Positions 18,099 to 27,534 of a DNA stretch of 64,000 nt are shown piece after piece. The translations under genes and the position numbers were made by a program. The notes under the pieces are model-generated. The model did not search any database. It was given only the letters and a program-made list of their open reading frames with translations, and was not told the DNA's origin. Positions within the stretch are counted from its first letter, which is position 1. Each line of letters begins with the position of its first letter. Location of the stretch: contig NZ_FXAW01000004.1 in assembly GCF_900177665.1 (NCBI RefSeq), positions 372,001 through 436,000 of the forward strand. Direction: 5' to 3'. This DNA comes from Marivirga sericea. Its GTDB lineage: Bacteria > Bacteroidota > Bacteroidia > Cytophagales > Cyclobacteriaceae.

Positions 18099-20003
18099 TT
18101 AATCTACCGCATATTTCTTGATAACATCATCATCCAATTCAAAGATTGACTCTCCATCCTCAGTGAGGAACAAGTGGTAATCTTTATATACTTGGTTTTT
18201 AGTTTCTCCACCGCTAGTTGTGGTAAAGGTTCCGCTTTGGTCATTCAATATATAGCCCTTCACAGCCCATTTTTCCAAATCGATACCAATAATCCCTCTC
18301 GCTCCTTCAAAGCCTTCTGTTTTATAGATAAAGAAGGTATCTCCTCTGTAATCGTAGTTAAAAAAATAGTCAGGAAGCTCCATTTTATTTTTGACTGCAA
18401 ATGTTGCAGGGTCATGAGCGACAAGCCACCTCATTCCATAGGCCACCATTAAGTCATTATTGTATAAACGAATATCACCAGGGCTTTTAAAAGGTAGATT
18501 CAAAGGAATTTCTTTCCCACTATTGATTTCAAAAGCTTGCACATCCTCAGGCCAGAGACGCACATAAATACGACCATTCGTAGGGATTATTTCGGAATAC
18601 CGTGTCGACTTCAGCTTCAATTCATATAATTTTTCGCCACTTGTAGCATCAAAAGCCAACAATACAGGTCGCGATATAAATCCGGTTGTATTTCCCTTGA
18701 TAAATAATACTCCCTCAGCACCGAAATATCGATCCACATTTATTTTTTCGGTTTCTGATTTCCAGATCTCTTCCCCTGTATCCAGATTGTATTTTCGCAA
18801 TGTAAGCTGATCTTGCTTCATAGAATTGTTTAATACCTCAGGGTAGAAAGCATAAACGTGGTTATCAAAGATCAAATCTTCTTGTTTACTTCTGTTACCC
18901 ACTGTTAGGTCTATTCCGGTTAAGAAAGACAGCGCCTTCAAGCCTAATTCCGAATCAAAACGATCTTCATCAATATTTTGCCAAATGAGTTCTCCTGTAT
19001 TTTTGTCGTATACATTAAGAACTATGCCCATCATGATAATTTTATCATTGTGAATAATAGGAAAATGATCTCCATTGGTATAAAATTCACTTTGATTCAT
19101 CAACTTTCCGCTTTTGAGGTCGATAAGTATTATCTCATCTCTTACAAGCCCGCTTTCGGAAGCATTGAGAATAGCATTACCAGTGCTATTGGACCTAATG
19201 GCTGCTTCTGCAATTTGGTTACCTAAAGATTCATCTTCAGTGCCATAAAATAGAGCCACCCTCTCTTCTGGGAAAATATCTGCATTGTGTAATGATCCGA
19301 TGCTTTCTGTTGAAAGCTTCCAAATAGTTTCTCCTGTTGCAGGATTTAAGGAGTAAAGATTCTTTAGGTCACTTAGATACATTTCATCCCTCTCTTGATA
19401 ATATCTAAAACTTATATTAGTTCTACTACCCGTCTTCCAAACATTACCAGTGAATTCAGGCCTGTTCCAAATTTGTTCTCCATTGTCTATATTAATAGCA
19501 TGAAAACCATTATCTGTAGATAATAGGAAAGCATTATGTGTGGGCAGAAAAGACACTATTGTCTCCCAGTCTCCACCGAAGTTCTCAGCGTTTAAAGTAA
19601 ATTTCACTTTACCTGAAGGTACATCAAGGGCTGAAAGCGAAGCTTTGGAACCCGAAAACAGATCGCTAACTCCCTTGAAAACCAATAAGGTATTATGATC
19701 CCATGACCAATAAGCTCCTTTGTAGCTTCCTTCCCCTTCTGCTAGATCATTCTTTTTTCTTTCCCAAAGTGCTGCTCCTGTTTTACCATCTATAGCAAAT
19801 GCAAGAGCTGACCCAAATCCCTTTGGTTCTTCTTCAAAACCAATTAGGTAGGAACCATCTGCTTTCATCGAAGCTGTAGCACTGGCACTTTCAGGCATTG
19901 TTTTTTCATACACTTTTCGAAACGTCACTTCCTGAGATTTACAACCGACAAAAAATAATAAACTGACAATCAATATATTAGCTGGTAGATTATTCTTTTT
20001 CAT
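18099..20003 (-). CDS. PQQ-type beta-propeller lipoprotein
   Basis: A 634-residue lipoprotein with lipobox Cys21 (LFFVGC). The mature protein has repeated blades with the wording of PQQ/BamB-like propellers: AIDGKTGAALWERK, INIDNGEQIWNRP, LNPATGETIWKLS, YDKNTGELIWQNI, YNLDTGEEIWKSE, FDATSGEKLYELK. Each contains the W-docking-like TGxxxW element. This fold is used by quinoprotein dehydrogenases and by non-enzymatic scaffolds. No catalytic aspartate/PQQ set is evident, so a binding or scaffold role is more likely than dehydrogenase activity. It is followed on the same strand by the EF-hand-repeat gene at a 133-base distance. Confidence 0.83.
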   Translation of the reverse strand: MKKNNLPANILIVSLLFFVGCKSQEVTFRKVYEKTMPESASATASMKADGSYLIGFEEEPKGFGSALAFAIDGKTGAALWERKKNDLAEGEGSYKGAYWSWDHNTLLVFKGVSDLFSGSKASLSALDVPSGKVKFTLNAENFGGDWETIVSFLPTHNAFLLSTDNGFHAINIDNGEQIWNRPEFTGNVWKTGSRTNISFRYYQERDEMYLSDLKNLYSLNPATGETIWKLSTESIGSLHNADIFPEERVALFYGTEDESLGNQIAEAAIRSNSTGNAILNASESGLVRDEIILIDLKSGKLMNQSEFYTNGDHFPIIHNDKIIMMGIVLNVYDKNTGELIWQNIDEDRFDSELGLKALSFLTGIDLTVGNRSKQEDLIFDNHVYAFYPEVLNNSMKQDQLTLRKYNLDTGEEIWKSETEKINVDRYFGAEGVLFIKGNTTGFISRPVLLAFDATSGEKLYELKLKSTRYSEIIPTNGRIYVRLWPEDVQAFEINSGKEIPLNLPFKSPGDIRLYNNDLMVAYGMRWLVAHDPATFAVKNKMELPDYFFNYDYRGDTFFIYKTEGFEGARGIIGIDLEKWAVKGYILNDQSGTFTTTSGGETKNQVYKDYHLFLTEDGESIFELDDDVIKKYAVD

Positions 20004-20116
20004 GTTTCCTATATTAAAGTTTTTTTTTTATAGATAGCTTATATTACCAACACACAATTTTGTGCTGAAATGGTCCAAGAAATTTATATGTTTTAATGAC
20101 ACCTGAAAATTAAAAA

Positions 20117-20139
20117 CAAGGAGCATTGCATGCTCCTTG
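20117..20139 (-). terminator. intrinsic terminator of the PKD/beta-helix gene
   Basis: CAAGGAGCA at 20117-20125 and TGCTCCTTG at 20131-20139 form a perfect nine-base-pair stem with loop TTGCA. On the minus strand it is followed by TTTTTAATTTT. It lies 21 bases past the stop codon of the PKD lipoprotein gene. Confidence 0.9.
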
Positions 20140-20160
20140 CTATTTCCATGCTCCATTTAA

Positions 20161-22437
20161 TTACTGCAATGGCGGACAAGCCCCGCTTGTGAATACCGGC
20201 CCACTCACATTATTAGAGAATTCATTCGTTGTTTGATAATCAGAATTTATTATAACCTCATCGTTTACAAAAATACCGTACTTTGCCCCATTAGAAATGG
20301 TAGAATTGGTTATGGTAAATTGAGAATTACAAAGTTCGATATTGGCATTATCTGGATCTGAACCATCTCCCGCATAAGAGACCTCTACATAATCAAAGGT
20401 ACCTCTTGATGTGCCTCTATATTGAATGCCAAACCAGTTGCCTGGCTGTTGAGTTTCCGCTGTAAAAATGATAGGATTATCTGCTGTCCCTATCGCATCA
20501 AAGGTTACATTATCAACCCATATATAAGCCATATCAAGCTCGAAAACTGCTCCTGCCTCTATTTCAACATCACTATTGACAATAAGGCTTCCATCAACCA
20601 AATAATTATATGCTGGCCATGTGCCATCGTTGCTAGTACGAGTCCCGTTCATTAGTATTCTATCATCTCCATTATTACTGAAAGTTAAGTTACTAGCAAC
20701 ATTTACTAAATCCTTAGGGGTAAGATATAAGCCGTTTGAAGTATTATCCGAAAATTCGACATTAGACAAGTTCAGTATATTTTCACCATTAGAATTCGCT
20801 TGAACACCATAGCCCTCGTTATTACTTAGTTTAGAATTGGTTAAGTTGAAAGTTCCGTTTGTAGAAGTATAGATCGCTGCGGTACCTTGTAAAGTCGTTT
20901 CTCTTCCAGATGAAGAAATTTTCACATAGTCTAAAATGCTATTGGTATTATCACGAAAAATTAAACCTTGCCAAAAAGCTTTTTCATCAGTTTTTCCTAT
21001 AAAGACAATTGTATCAGTAGATGTACCCTCTGCAATCAATCTACCTCCATTTTCCATTTCAAGATGCGTATCTGCATCAGCCTCCATTCTTACACCTGAC
21101 TCAAAAGTTAGAATCGCTCGAACAGATTCTGTTCCTTCAAGATAGGCATCAGGTACATCAGGATCATCACAAAGATTTGGAATAGTTGTTTCCTCGGTAA
21201 TTGTTGCATTTATGACTGTTGGAATAAAAATATTAAGCTCCACTGTATCATATACAGGATCCCAAATCCCATCGCTTACTTCAAGCGCCAAGAAATACTG
21301 CCCTGCTTCATCGGTTGTAAATTCAGGGCTAGCTGAAGTTTCAGCTGTGATACTTGAATTTGCATTTGAAGGCCCTTCTGCAACACTCCAACTATACGTA
21401 ATAGCATCTCCATCAGGATCGGAAGAAGCAGAACCATCTGGCAGTACTATCCTGCCAGGTATACTACACTTATTTTCTCCAGCATCAGCAGCCGGTGGTG
21501 CACCTGGATAAGTAGCACTGATCAGTATTTCATCAGTAACAGGATCTGAATAGCCATCCGTTACACTCAATGTAATCAGAAAATCTCCCTGTTCATCTGG
21601 TGTAAAAGTGGCCGTTGCCTGATCTGCATTGGTTATAGTAGCAGTACTTGCATCAGGTGCATTTGTAATAGTCCAACTGTAGGTAAGTTCATGCCCATCA
21701 GGATCACTCGAAGTCGTGGCATCCAAAGTTTGTTCATCATCAACAAATACCTCTAAATCCTCTCCAGCTACAGCTGTAGGGACTTCATTCGTTGCGGTGA
21801 TCGTAACTTGATCTGTAACAGGTCCCGTCTTGCTATCTGTAACCGTTAGTAATACGACATAATCTCCTACAACATCAGGTGTAAAGGAAGCCATGTCCTG
21901 ATCATCGTTGCTAATCGCTACTGAACTTTCTGAAGGAGTACTTTCAAAGGTCCAGCTAAAACTTAAGTCATCATTATCCGGATCAGAACTTCCCGAACCA
22001 TCCAGCATCACTTCATTTCCCACGATCACCTCAATATCTTCGCCACCGATTGTAGCCATAGGGGGATTTGAGAGAACAGTGACAAGGAGATTATCTGTGG
22101 CTGAATTTTCACCATCATCTATAACAGTTAAACTAATTTCGTATTCTCCATCCACATCTGGAGTAAATGTTGTCTGAGTATTGGTAGGTTCATCAACATC
22201 GGCACTGCTGCCAGCAGGAGCATTGACAATTGCCCACGCATAGCTAAGTTCAGCATTTTCAGGATCAGTTGAACCTGAGCCATCAAGTGTTGCTGCTTCA
22301 CCTAAAGCTATCGATATGTCATCTCCTGCATCAGAAGAAGGTGCTTCATTAACTTCCTCATCTTTTTTACAATTCGTTAAAGCGAAAGTTATGCTAAGGC
22401 AAATAAGTAGTTGTATAGTTCGAATAGTTGCTTTCAT
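20161..22437 (-). CDS. surface lipoprotein with four PKD-like domains and a parallel beta-helix
   Basis: A 758-residue lipoprotein with Cys23 after FALTN. Residues 32-402 contain four PKD/cadherin-like repeats of about 90 residues, each with the pattern DAGDD or EDIEV, DGSGSTDP, SYAWAI or similar, and FTPDVDGEYEISLTVIDD. Residues 405-758 read as a right-handed parallel beta-helix, with phrases such as LNLSNVEFSDNTSNGLYL and FTITNSTISNGAKYGIFV. Two cysteines (C-terminal half LCDDP and GACPP) may form disulfides. The PKD stalk probably extends the helix domain from the outer membrane toward a carbohydrate or other polymer. No catalytic residues of polysaccharide lyases could be identified. Confidence 0.85.
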   Translation of the reverse strand: MKATIRTIQLLICLSITFALTNCKKDEEVNEAPSSDAGDDISIALGEAATLDGSGSTDPENAELSYAWAIVNAPAGSSADVDEPTNTQTTFTPDVDGEYEISLTVIDDGENSATDNLLVTVLSNPPMATIGGEDIEVIVGNEVMLDGSGSSDPDNDDLSFSWTFESTPSESSVAISNDDQDMASFTPDVVGDYVVLLTVTDSKTGPVTDQVTITATNEVPTAVAGEDLEVFVDDEQTLDATTSSDPDGHELTYSWTITNAPDASTATITNADQATATFTPDEQGDFLITLSVTDGYSDPVTDEILISATYPGAPPAADAGENKCSIPGRIVLPDGSASSDPDGDAITYSWSVAEGPSNANSSITAETSASPEFTTDEAGQYFLALEVSDGIWDPVYDTVELNIFIPTVINATITEETTIPNLCDDPDVPDAYLEGTESVRAILTFESGVRMEADADTHLEMENGGRLIAEGTSTDTIVFIGKTDEKAFWQGLIFRDNTNSILDYVKISSSGRETTLQGTAAIYTSTNGTFNLTNSKLSNNEGYGVQANSNGENILNLSNVEFSDNTSNGLYLTPKDLVNVASNLTFSNNGDDRILMNGTRTSNDGTWPAYNYLVDGSLIVNSDVEIEAGAVFELDMAYIWVDNVTFDAIGTADNPIIFTAETQQPGNWFGIQYRGTSRGTFDYVEVSYAGDGSDPDNANIELCNSQFTITNSTISNGAKYGIFVNDEVIINSDYQTTNEFSNNVSGPVFTSGACPPLQ

Positions 22438-22633
22438 AATATAAGGTTTACGTTTAAATAAATATATTCTTACTCTTTTTTAAACAGTACAGAAAACATC
22501 ATCAAAGTGGCTCATTGAAATTGATATTTTCTAAAAACTTAATTTAAATAAGATTAGAACACTATTTATTGTAAAAATCGGACTTTGGAGAAACAGAATT
22601 TGGATTTCCTTCTTTTTGATAATAGTTTTTAGG

Positions 22634-23443
22634 ATGGATTTTTTATATCGACCACCTCGAAGAGATTTAGAAGAATTTATAACTGGTTTTGTAAACTTGG
22701 AAGGAAGCGCAGATCACGCTAGTACAATCCCACTGTATCCGAATAATTGTTCTTATTTAACTTTCAGCTATTTAAAAAGCGCAACATTTCTACATCAAAA
22801 TGATAAGTACCAACTTCCTAAACTATTTGTTTCCGGCCAGGTAATGGAAAGTAACCTTCGACTTGTAGTCAATGAAAGAATAGGCCATTTAGGAATTGAA
22901 TTCAAGCCAACTGCCTTCTATAAATTATTTCAATTTGATATGAGTTCTATTATAAACATGTATGTGCATTTGTCGGAAATTGATGAATATCATGTGACTC
23001 TTCTTCAAAAACTCGAAGACGTTGAGGATTTTCAAAACAGATGCAATATTCTTGAAGGTTATCTCTTAGATAAAATCAAAGGTGCAGTAAAAACGGATAG
23101 AATAGACCATTGCATCAAATTACTAGAGAAAAATCCAGCAACTAAAGTAAAAGAATTATGCAGGATAGTAGCTGTGGGTGAACGGCAGTTAAGGAGAGAT
23201 TTTCTAAGAAAGGTAGGAGTATCACCAAAAGTATACGCTAAAATACAACAAATAAAACAGGTGTTCTTAATGATCGACCAGGACCAGAAAGAATCCTTAA
23301 AAGAATATGCTTATAGTTGTGGGTATTATGACGTAGCACATTTTATCCATGCGTTTCAAAATGATATAGGTCAAAACCCTTCAAAATTCATTGATAGCTA
23401 CGATGATTATCTGTCCTTTTATCTCAGCAATAGAAGGGAATAA
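22634..23443 (+). CDS. AraC-family transcriptional regulator
   Basis: A 269-residue soluble regulator counted from ATG 22634; a TTG at 22616 is an alternative start. The amino-terminal 150 residues (DFLYRPPRRDLEEFITGFVNLEG onward) match the DUF6597-like sensor half seen in many Bacteroidota AraC proteins. The carboxy-terminal HTH pair occupies about 165-260, with RIVAVGERQLRRDFLRKVGVSPKVYAK and YAYSCGYYDVAHFIHAFQNDIGQNPSKF. The gene is divergent from the PKD lipoprotein gene at a 196-base distance, so that gene is a plausible but unproven target. Confidence 0.87.
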   Translation: MDFLYRPPRRDLEEFITGFVNLEGSADHASTIPLYPNNCSYLTFSYLKSATFLHQNDKYQLPKLFVSGQVMESNLRLVVNERIGHLGIEFKPTAFYKLFQFDMSSIINMYVHLSEIDEYHVTLLQKLEDVEDFQNRCNILEGYLLDKIKGAVKTDRIDHCIKLLEKNPATKVKELCRIVAVGERQLRRDFLRKVGVSPKVYAKIQQIKQVFLMIDQDQKESLKEYAYSCGYYDVAHFIHAFQNDIGQNPSKFIDSYDDYLSFYLSNRRE

Positions 23444-23780
23444 ATTTTTACTATCAAATGAGCATCCTTTTGAACTGAAAAAGTAGATAGCACTACATAA
23501 TAAATTAAATTCTCGTAACAGATAGTATAAAAAGATCATGCCTAGACATGAATCCAACCCCAAAGAGGGTAATATTAAATGCAAAACACCTTCAATCAAA
23601 GCCATCACCTACGAATTGATCATGCATACTACAAAACTGAGCAGGTAGACCTCCGAATTTGTGCTGCTTTAGGCTTGACTGCAATAAACTTCATTTCAAA
23701 GCTACTAATGATTGAAAAAATACTGATTTTAACGTAGTTCCTCGCCCTTCAAATCACCTTAAATCACAAACTATACTACA
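23444..23780. other. 337-base gap after the AraC gene
   Basis: No supported gene, hairpin or repeat was seen. A 52-codon open frame at 23579-23737 has no recognisable family, so I do not call it. Confidence 0.5.
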
Positions 23781-24650
23781 TTATGATCTTAACTTAGTTT
23801 TCTCTCTATCCAAAAAAGCCCTAAAACTGATTGGTTTCCTATTTAAAATATCCTCTATCATACTGGTAGTCTCAGGTGACTCCTTGAATCTAGGAAAATA
23901 ATGCAGCATAATCAGCACAAAAATATAGGTAAGCCGCTGCCCTTCCCTTAGCTTTCTAAATATGAAGGATAGCAAATTAGGCGAAATAAATTTCACTTCT
24001 TTATCTACCACTTCGCTGATTTGCTGTGCGAATTCTGAGAAATTCAATAATTCATCATTAGTCAATTCATATGCTTGATATCGATGAGCAGAGACATTTA
24101 AGAGAATTTTAGCTGCTACTTCTCCAACATCTGTCACATCCACAACTGTGAACTTTGCATCCCCTGCGGGTAAGTAAATCATTTCTTTCTCTACAATATC
24201 TTTTCGCAAAGTTGTAATGAAATTCTGCATGAAATAAGCGGGTCGCAAAAAGGTATAGGGAATCTCACTTTCCACTATCAACTTCTCAATCTTATGATGC
24301 GGAATATAAGATTGTTTTTCAGCACCTTGTACTGATAGAAACACAATATGCTGAAGGCCTTCTTTTTTTACTGCATCAACCAATGGTTTAAAAACAGCTT
24401 CCACATCCGCAATATTGGGAGGTCTAAGTAAAAAAAGTATATCAATTCCATTTAAATATTCGGAAAATTGTTCTGGTTTCCCAAAATCAAATTCTTGCTT
24501 GGAAAATCCAGCTGTCATTTTCGTATTTCCAACAGCTTCGGCAGTGTTCCTGACCCCTGCTATAATATTTACATCTACTTCATTTTGCGAAAATGAGGAA
24601 AAAATTGCTTGGCCTACATTGCCAGTTGCCCCCGTTATTAAAATATTCAT
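23781..24650 (-). CDS. NmrA-like atypical short-chain dehydrogenase/reductase
   Basis: A 289-residue NAD(P)-binding protein. The glycine motif GATGNVGQ lies at residues 7-14, followed by ILFLLRPPNIADVEAVFKPLVDA and the segment HHKIEKLIVESEIPYTFLRPAYFMQNF, all typical of NmrA/HSCARG-like atypical SDRs. The canonical YxxxK is absent, as in NmrA proteins, so it may act as a redox sensor or quinone reductase rather than a classical dehydrogenase. It follows a second SDR gene by ten bases, and an HxlR regulator is divergent upstream. The three genes look like one redox- or electrophile-responsive unit. Confidence 0.85.
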   Translation of the reverse strand: MNILITGATGNVGQAIFSSFSQNEVDVNIIAGVRNTAEAVGNTKMTAGFSKQEFDFGKPEQFSEYLNGIDILFLLRPPNIADVEAVFKPLVDAVKKEGLQHIVFLSVQGAEKQSYIPHHKIEKLIVESEIPYTFLRPAYFMQNFITTLRKDIVEKEMIYLPAGDAKFTVVDVTDVGEVAAKILLNVSAHRYQAYELTNDELLNFSEFAQQISEVVDKEVKFISPNLLSFIFRKLREGQRLTYIFVLIMLHYFPRFKESPETTSMIEDILNRKPISFRAFLDREKTKLRS

Positions 24651-24660
24651 GATCTAAATT

Positions 24661-25296
24661 TTATTCACTTACAAATGGCATTTGAAAAATAAACTCATCA
24701 GATTCGATTTGCTTCACAATGAAGTCAGCTAAATCTGTACGACTAATTTTGGTAGAAGCATTTACCCCTACCCATCCTACTCGGTATTTACCCTTGGGCT
24801 GTTCATTAGTTAATCTTGGTCCTCTAACTATCATCCATTTAAGGTTGCTGTTCTTCAGAATCTCAGCGTGTTTTACAGCATCATCCAAGACTTTAGGGAC
24901 TGCTACTTTCATAATAAAACGAATCATTTTATCTGGGAATTTGGGTTCGTCTTTTTCTGGAAATGGCAATCCACCACCTGAAAGTGAAATGATTTTTTCA
25001 ACTTTTGACTGCCTCATCCCCTCCAAAATATTTTCAGTGCCCCTGCTTTGCAACCATTTAGGTGATCCTTTTACATGTCCAAACAGACTCAAAACTACAT
25101 CACTACTTTCTATGGTTTTTTGCACATCTTCCAGATTTAAGACATCGCCTTGGATGATCTGAAGATTAGAGTCATTGATTTTTAACTTATCAGGGTTTCT
25201 GACTAAAGCTTTGACTTTGAAACCTTTTTTTAAGGCTTTTTCTAAAACTAATTTTCCAGTCAGCCCTGTACCACCGAATATTGCTAATGTCATCAT
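24661..25296 (-). CDS. NAD(P)-binding atypical SDR protein
   Basis: A 211-residue protein with the dinucleotide motif GGTGLTGK (residues 8-15), the signature VKALVRNPDKL, LFGHVKGSP, and ISLSGGGLPFP. It matches the NAD(P)H-binding SDR_a5/a10-type family that includes flavin reductase or biliverdin reductase-like proteins. It is first in a two-gene minus-strand operon with the NmrA-like gene and is divergent from an HxlR gene, a common arrangement in which HxlR controls the oxidoreductase. The substrate is unknown. Confidence 0.83.
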   Translation of the reverse strand: MMTLAIFGGTGLTGKLVLEKALKKGFKVKALVRNPDKLKINDSNLQIIQGDVLNLEDVQKTIESSDVVLSLFGHVKGSPKWLQSRGTENILEGMRQSKVEKIISLSGGGLPFPEKDEPKFPDKMIRFIMKVAVPKVLDDAVKHAEILKNSNLKWMIVRGPRLTNEQPKGKYRVGWVGVNASTKISRTDLADFIVKQIESDEFIFQMPFVSE

Positions 25297-25421
25297 AAAT
25301 TCTAATTTGTTTTAATGATTTGAACGTAAAAATAGATAGCTTGAAGACAAATATCTTTAGAAATTATACTTACCTTTTTGTTAGTATTGGCTTTAGAAAT
25401 AATTGATTAAATTGAGAAAAA

Positions 25422-25763
25422 GTGACTGACAAGAAAATACAAATAACGGCCCGTTGCCCAATCAGAACAACAATGGAATTGTTAGGCGGAAAATGGAAAT
25501 TACTGATTATCCAACAACTCAGAACTGGGGACAAGCGAAGCCATGAGCTAAAAGAACTTTTACCTGATATAAGTGAAAAAATGCTTTTTCAAGAATTAAA
25601 ATCCTTATTGGAATCAGGCCTCATCAGCAAAAAAACTGAAAGTAAAAAACCACCCAAAGTTGTTTATTCGATTACCATAATTGGAGAAAAAACTTACCCT
25701 CTTCTTAAAAGCATGCGTGATTTTGCTTTAGAATATGAGGCATTCATTGACCACAATATTTAA
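25422..25763 (+). CDS. HxlR-family winged-helix regulator
   Basis: A 113-residue regulator starting with GTG at 25422. It has the HxlR core CPIRTTMELLGGKWKLLII (Cys12 near the terminus), then LPDISEKMLFQELKSLLESGLI for the recognition helix and wing. In characterised relatives such as YodB and HypR the amino-proximal cysteine senses diamide or quinone stress. It is divergent from the two-gene SDR operon, with 125 bases between them for shared operators. Regulation of those SDRs is inferred from this layout. Confidence 0.9.
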   Translation: MTDKKIQITARCPIRTTMELLGGKWKLLIIQQLRTGDKRSHELKELLPDISEKMLFQELKSLLESGLISKKTESKKPPKVVYSITIIGEKTYPLLKSMRDFALEYEAFIDHNI

Positions 25764-25768
25764 GCGAA

Positions 25769-25786
25769 GCGCTTTATGGTAAGCGC
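25769..25786 (+). terminator. short hairpin after the HxlR gene
   Basis: GCGCTT at 25769-25774 pairs with AAGCGC at 25781-25786 across a six-base loop, six bases after the HxlR stop codon. The tract that follows is only moderately T-rich, so it is a weak terminator candidate. Confidence 0.4.
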
Positions 25787-25857
25787 CATTTATCATTTCA
25801 ATTTCATCCAATCGCAAAATTTAATTTATATTTATGCTTAATAAATTAAAGACCTCT

Positions 25858-27534
25858 ATGAAAAATCTGTCAGTCTTTTCACTTTTTCTCGTCATCAATA
25901 TCTCGGCTGTATTCTCTCAAAACCATTATGGCAAAAATGGAATGGTGGCTAGTGCTTCTACTTATGCCTCTCAAGCAGGAATAGAAATTTTAAAAGCTGG
26001 AGGAAATGCTGTAGATGCAGCTATTGCAACAACTTTTACTTTAGCCGTAACCTGGCCCTTTGCAGGAAATATTGGGGGTGGTGGATTTATGGTGATCCAT
26101 ACAGAGAATGGAGAAGTAACCACTTTTGATTTTAGAGAAAAGGCGCCTTTTGCCTCCTCCAAAGATATGTTTTTGGATAAAAACGGTAAGCTAAAAAGCG
26201 GTAGCAATCATAATACAGCTCTCGCGATTGGGGTTCCGGGTACTGTCGCTGGATTATATGATGCCCATCAAAAATACGGTCTAATTCCTTGGGAAAAACT
26301 ATTAGAACGAGCCATTCAATTAGCAGAATCTGGTTTTCCTCTGCCAAAGTCCCTTGCGAATGACTTCTTTCAATTTGCAGAAGCCCCCGAAAAATATCCT
26401 GAAATGCAATCTTTTATCAAAAGAGATGGAAAAGTTGTAGGTTTTGGAGAGGACTGGAAACAACCAGCATTGGCTGAAACTTTAAAAAAGATTCAAAAGG
26501 AAGGTAAAAAAGGATTCTATGAAGGAGAGATTGCAGAAGCTTTAGCAGATTACATCCAATCACAAGATGGTATCATCACTAAAGAAGATTTGGCGCAATA
26601 TGAAGCGATCGAACGTTCACCTATTCAATCTACTTTTAAAGGCTACCAATTGTATGGAATGCCACTGCCAAGTTCTGGAGGAGTAACCATCACTCAAATG
26701 ATGAATATGTGGGAACAGCTGGAAGAAACACCTATAATTGGATCCGTTCAGTATTATCATATTTTAGCAGAAATAATGCGGATAGCTTTTCGGGATCGCG
26801 CTAAATATCTTGGTGATCAAGACTTTATAGAAATTCCAGAATTAGAAAAATTACTTTCTGACGAATATGCGACAGAGCTTTTAGAGGGAATAAATTTTGA
26901 CAAAGCCGGTGAAAGTACCGTAACAGAAATACATTCAATTCATGAGGGACAGGAAACCACACACCTTTCGGTTATGGATGCAAATGGAATGGCAGTTTCG
27001 ATGACTACTACCCTGGAGCAAGGCTATGGTGTTAAAATGCAATCCCCTGATTTAGGTTTTCTATTAAACAATGAAATGGGAGATTTCAATGCAGTTCCAG
27101 GAAAAACAACCAATAACGGACAAATTGGGACACCAGCCAATACGATTGAAGCAGGCAAAAGAATGCTTTCCAGTATGAGTCCATTCATAATTACAAAAAA
27201 CAATTATCCGTTCCTGGTGATCGGCAGTCCAGGTGGACGAACTATTATTAACACTGTTTTTCAAACTATTCTTGGTACCACAGTTTATGATTACCCAATG
27301 GCTCAAGCCATAGAAGCTCCTAAAATTCATCATCAATGGCTACCTGATAGAATTATCTATGAAGAATACAAAATGGCTCCTGAAACATTAAAAGCTCTAG
27401 AAGCAATGGGACATGAAATCCAAATGAGAAGTTTTTTAGGTAGATTAATGGGGATAAAATATAATGCAGAAACAGAATTTATGGAAGGGGCTGCTGATAG
27501 CAGTAGTCCAGATGGAGGTGTGGCAGCCTATTAA
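25858..27534 (+). CDS. ggt: gamma-glutamyltransferase (gamma-glutamyltranspeptidase)
   Basis: A 558-residue exported Ntn-hydrolase counted from the ATG at 25858, which gives a clean signal peptide (ending AVFSQ); ATG 25834 would add eight residues. The proenzyme has the large-subunit opening NGMVASASTYASQAGIEIL and the self-cleavage and nucleophile site QETTHLSVMD, where the first Thr becomes the amino end of the small subunit. The SGGVTITQMM and SMSPFIITKN segments and GSPGGRTIINTV fit substrate-binding loops. It cleaves or transfers the gamma-glutamyl group of glutathione in the periplasm. The stop codon overlaps the convergent TPR gene by four bases. Confidence 0.93.
   Translation: MKNLSVFSLFLVINISAVFSQNHYGKNGMVASASTYASQAGIEILKAGGNAVDAAIATTFTLAVTWPFAGNIGGGGFMVIHTENGEVTTFDFREKAPFASSKDMFLDKNGKLKSGSNHNTALAIGVPGTVAGLYDAHQKYGLIPWEKLLERAIQLAESGFPLPKSLANDFFQFAEAPEKYPEMQSFIKRDGKVVGFGEDWKQPALAETLKKIQKEGKKGFYEGEIAEALADYIQSQDGIITKEDLAQYEAIERSPIQSTFKGYQLYGMPLPSSGGVTITQMMNMWEQLEETPIIGSVQYYHILAEIMRIAFRDRAKYLGDQDFIEIPELEKLLSDEYATELLEGINFDKAGESTVTEIHSIHEGQETTHLSVMDANGMAVSMTTTLEQGYGVKMQSPDLGFLLNNEMGDFNAVPGKTTNNGQIGTPANTIEAGKRMLSSMSPFIITKNNYPFLVIGSPGGRTIINTVFQTILGTTVYDYPMAQAIEAPKIHHQWLPDRIIYEEYKMAPETLKALEAMGHEIQMRSFLGRLMGIKYNAETEFMEGAADSSSPDGGVAAY

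Noticed and set aside
23579-23737. Open frame of 52 codons after the AraC gene
   Set aside because: No recognisable domain, signal or operon context; likely chance.
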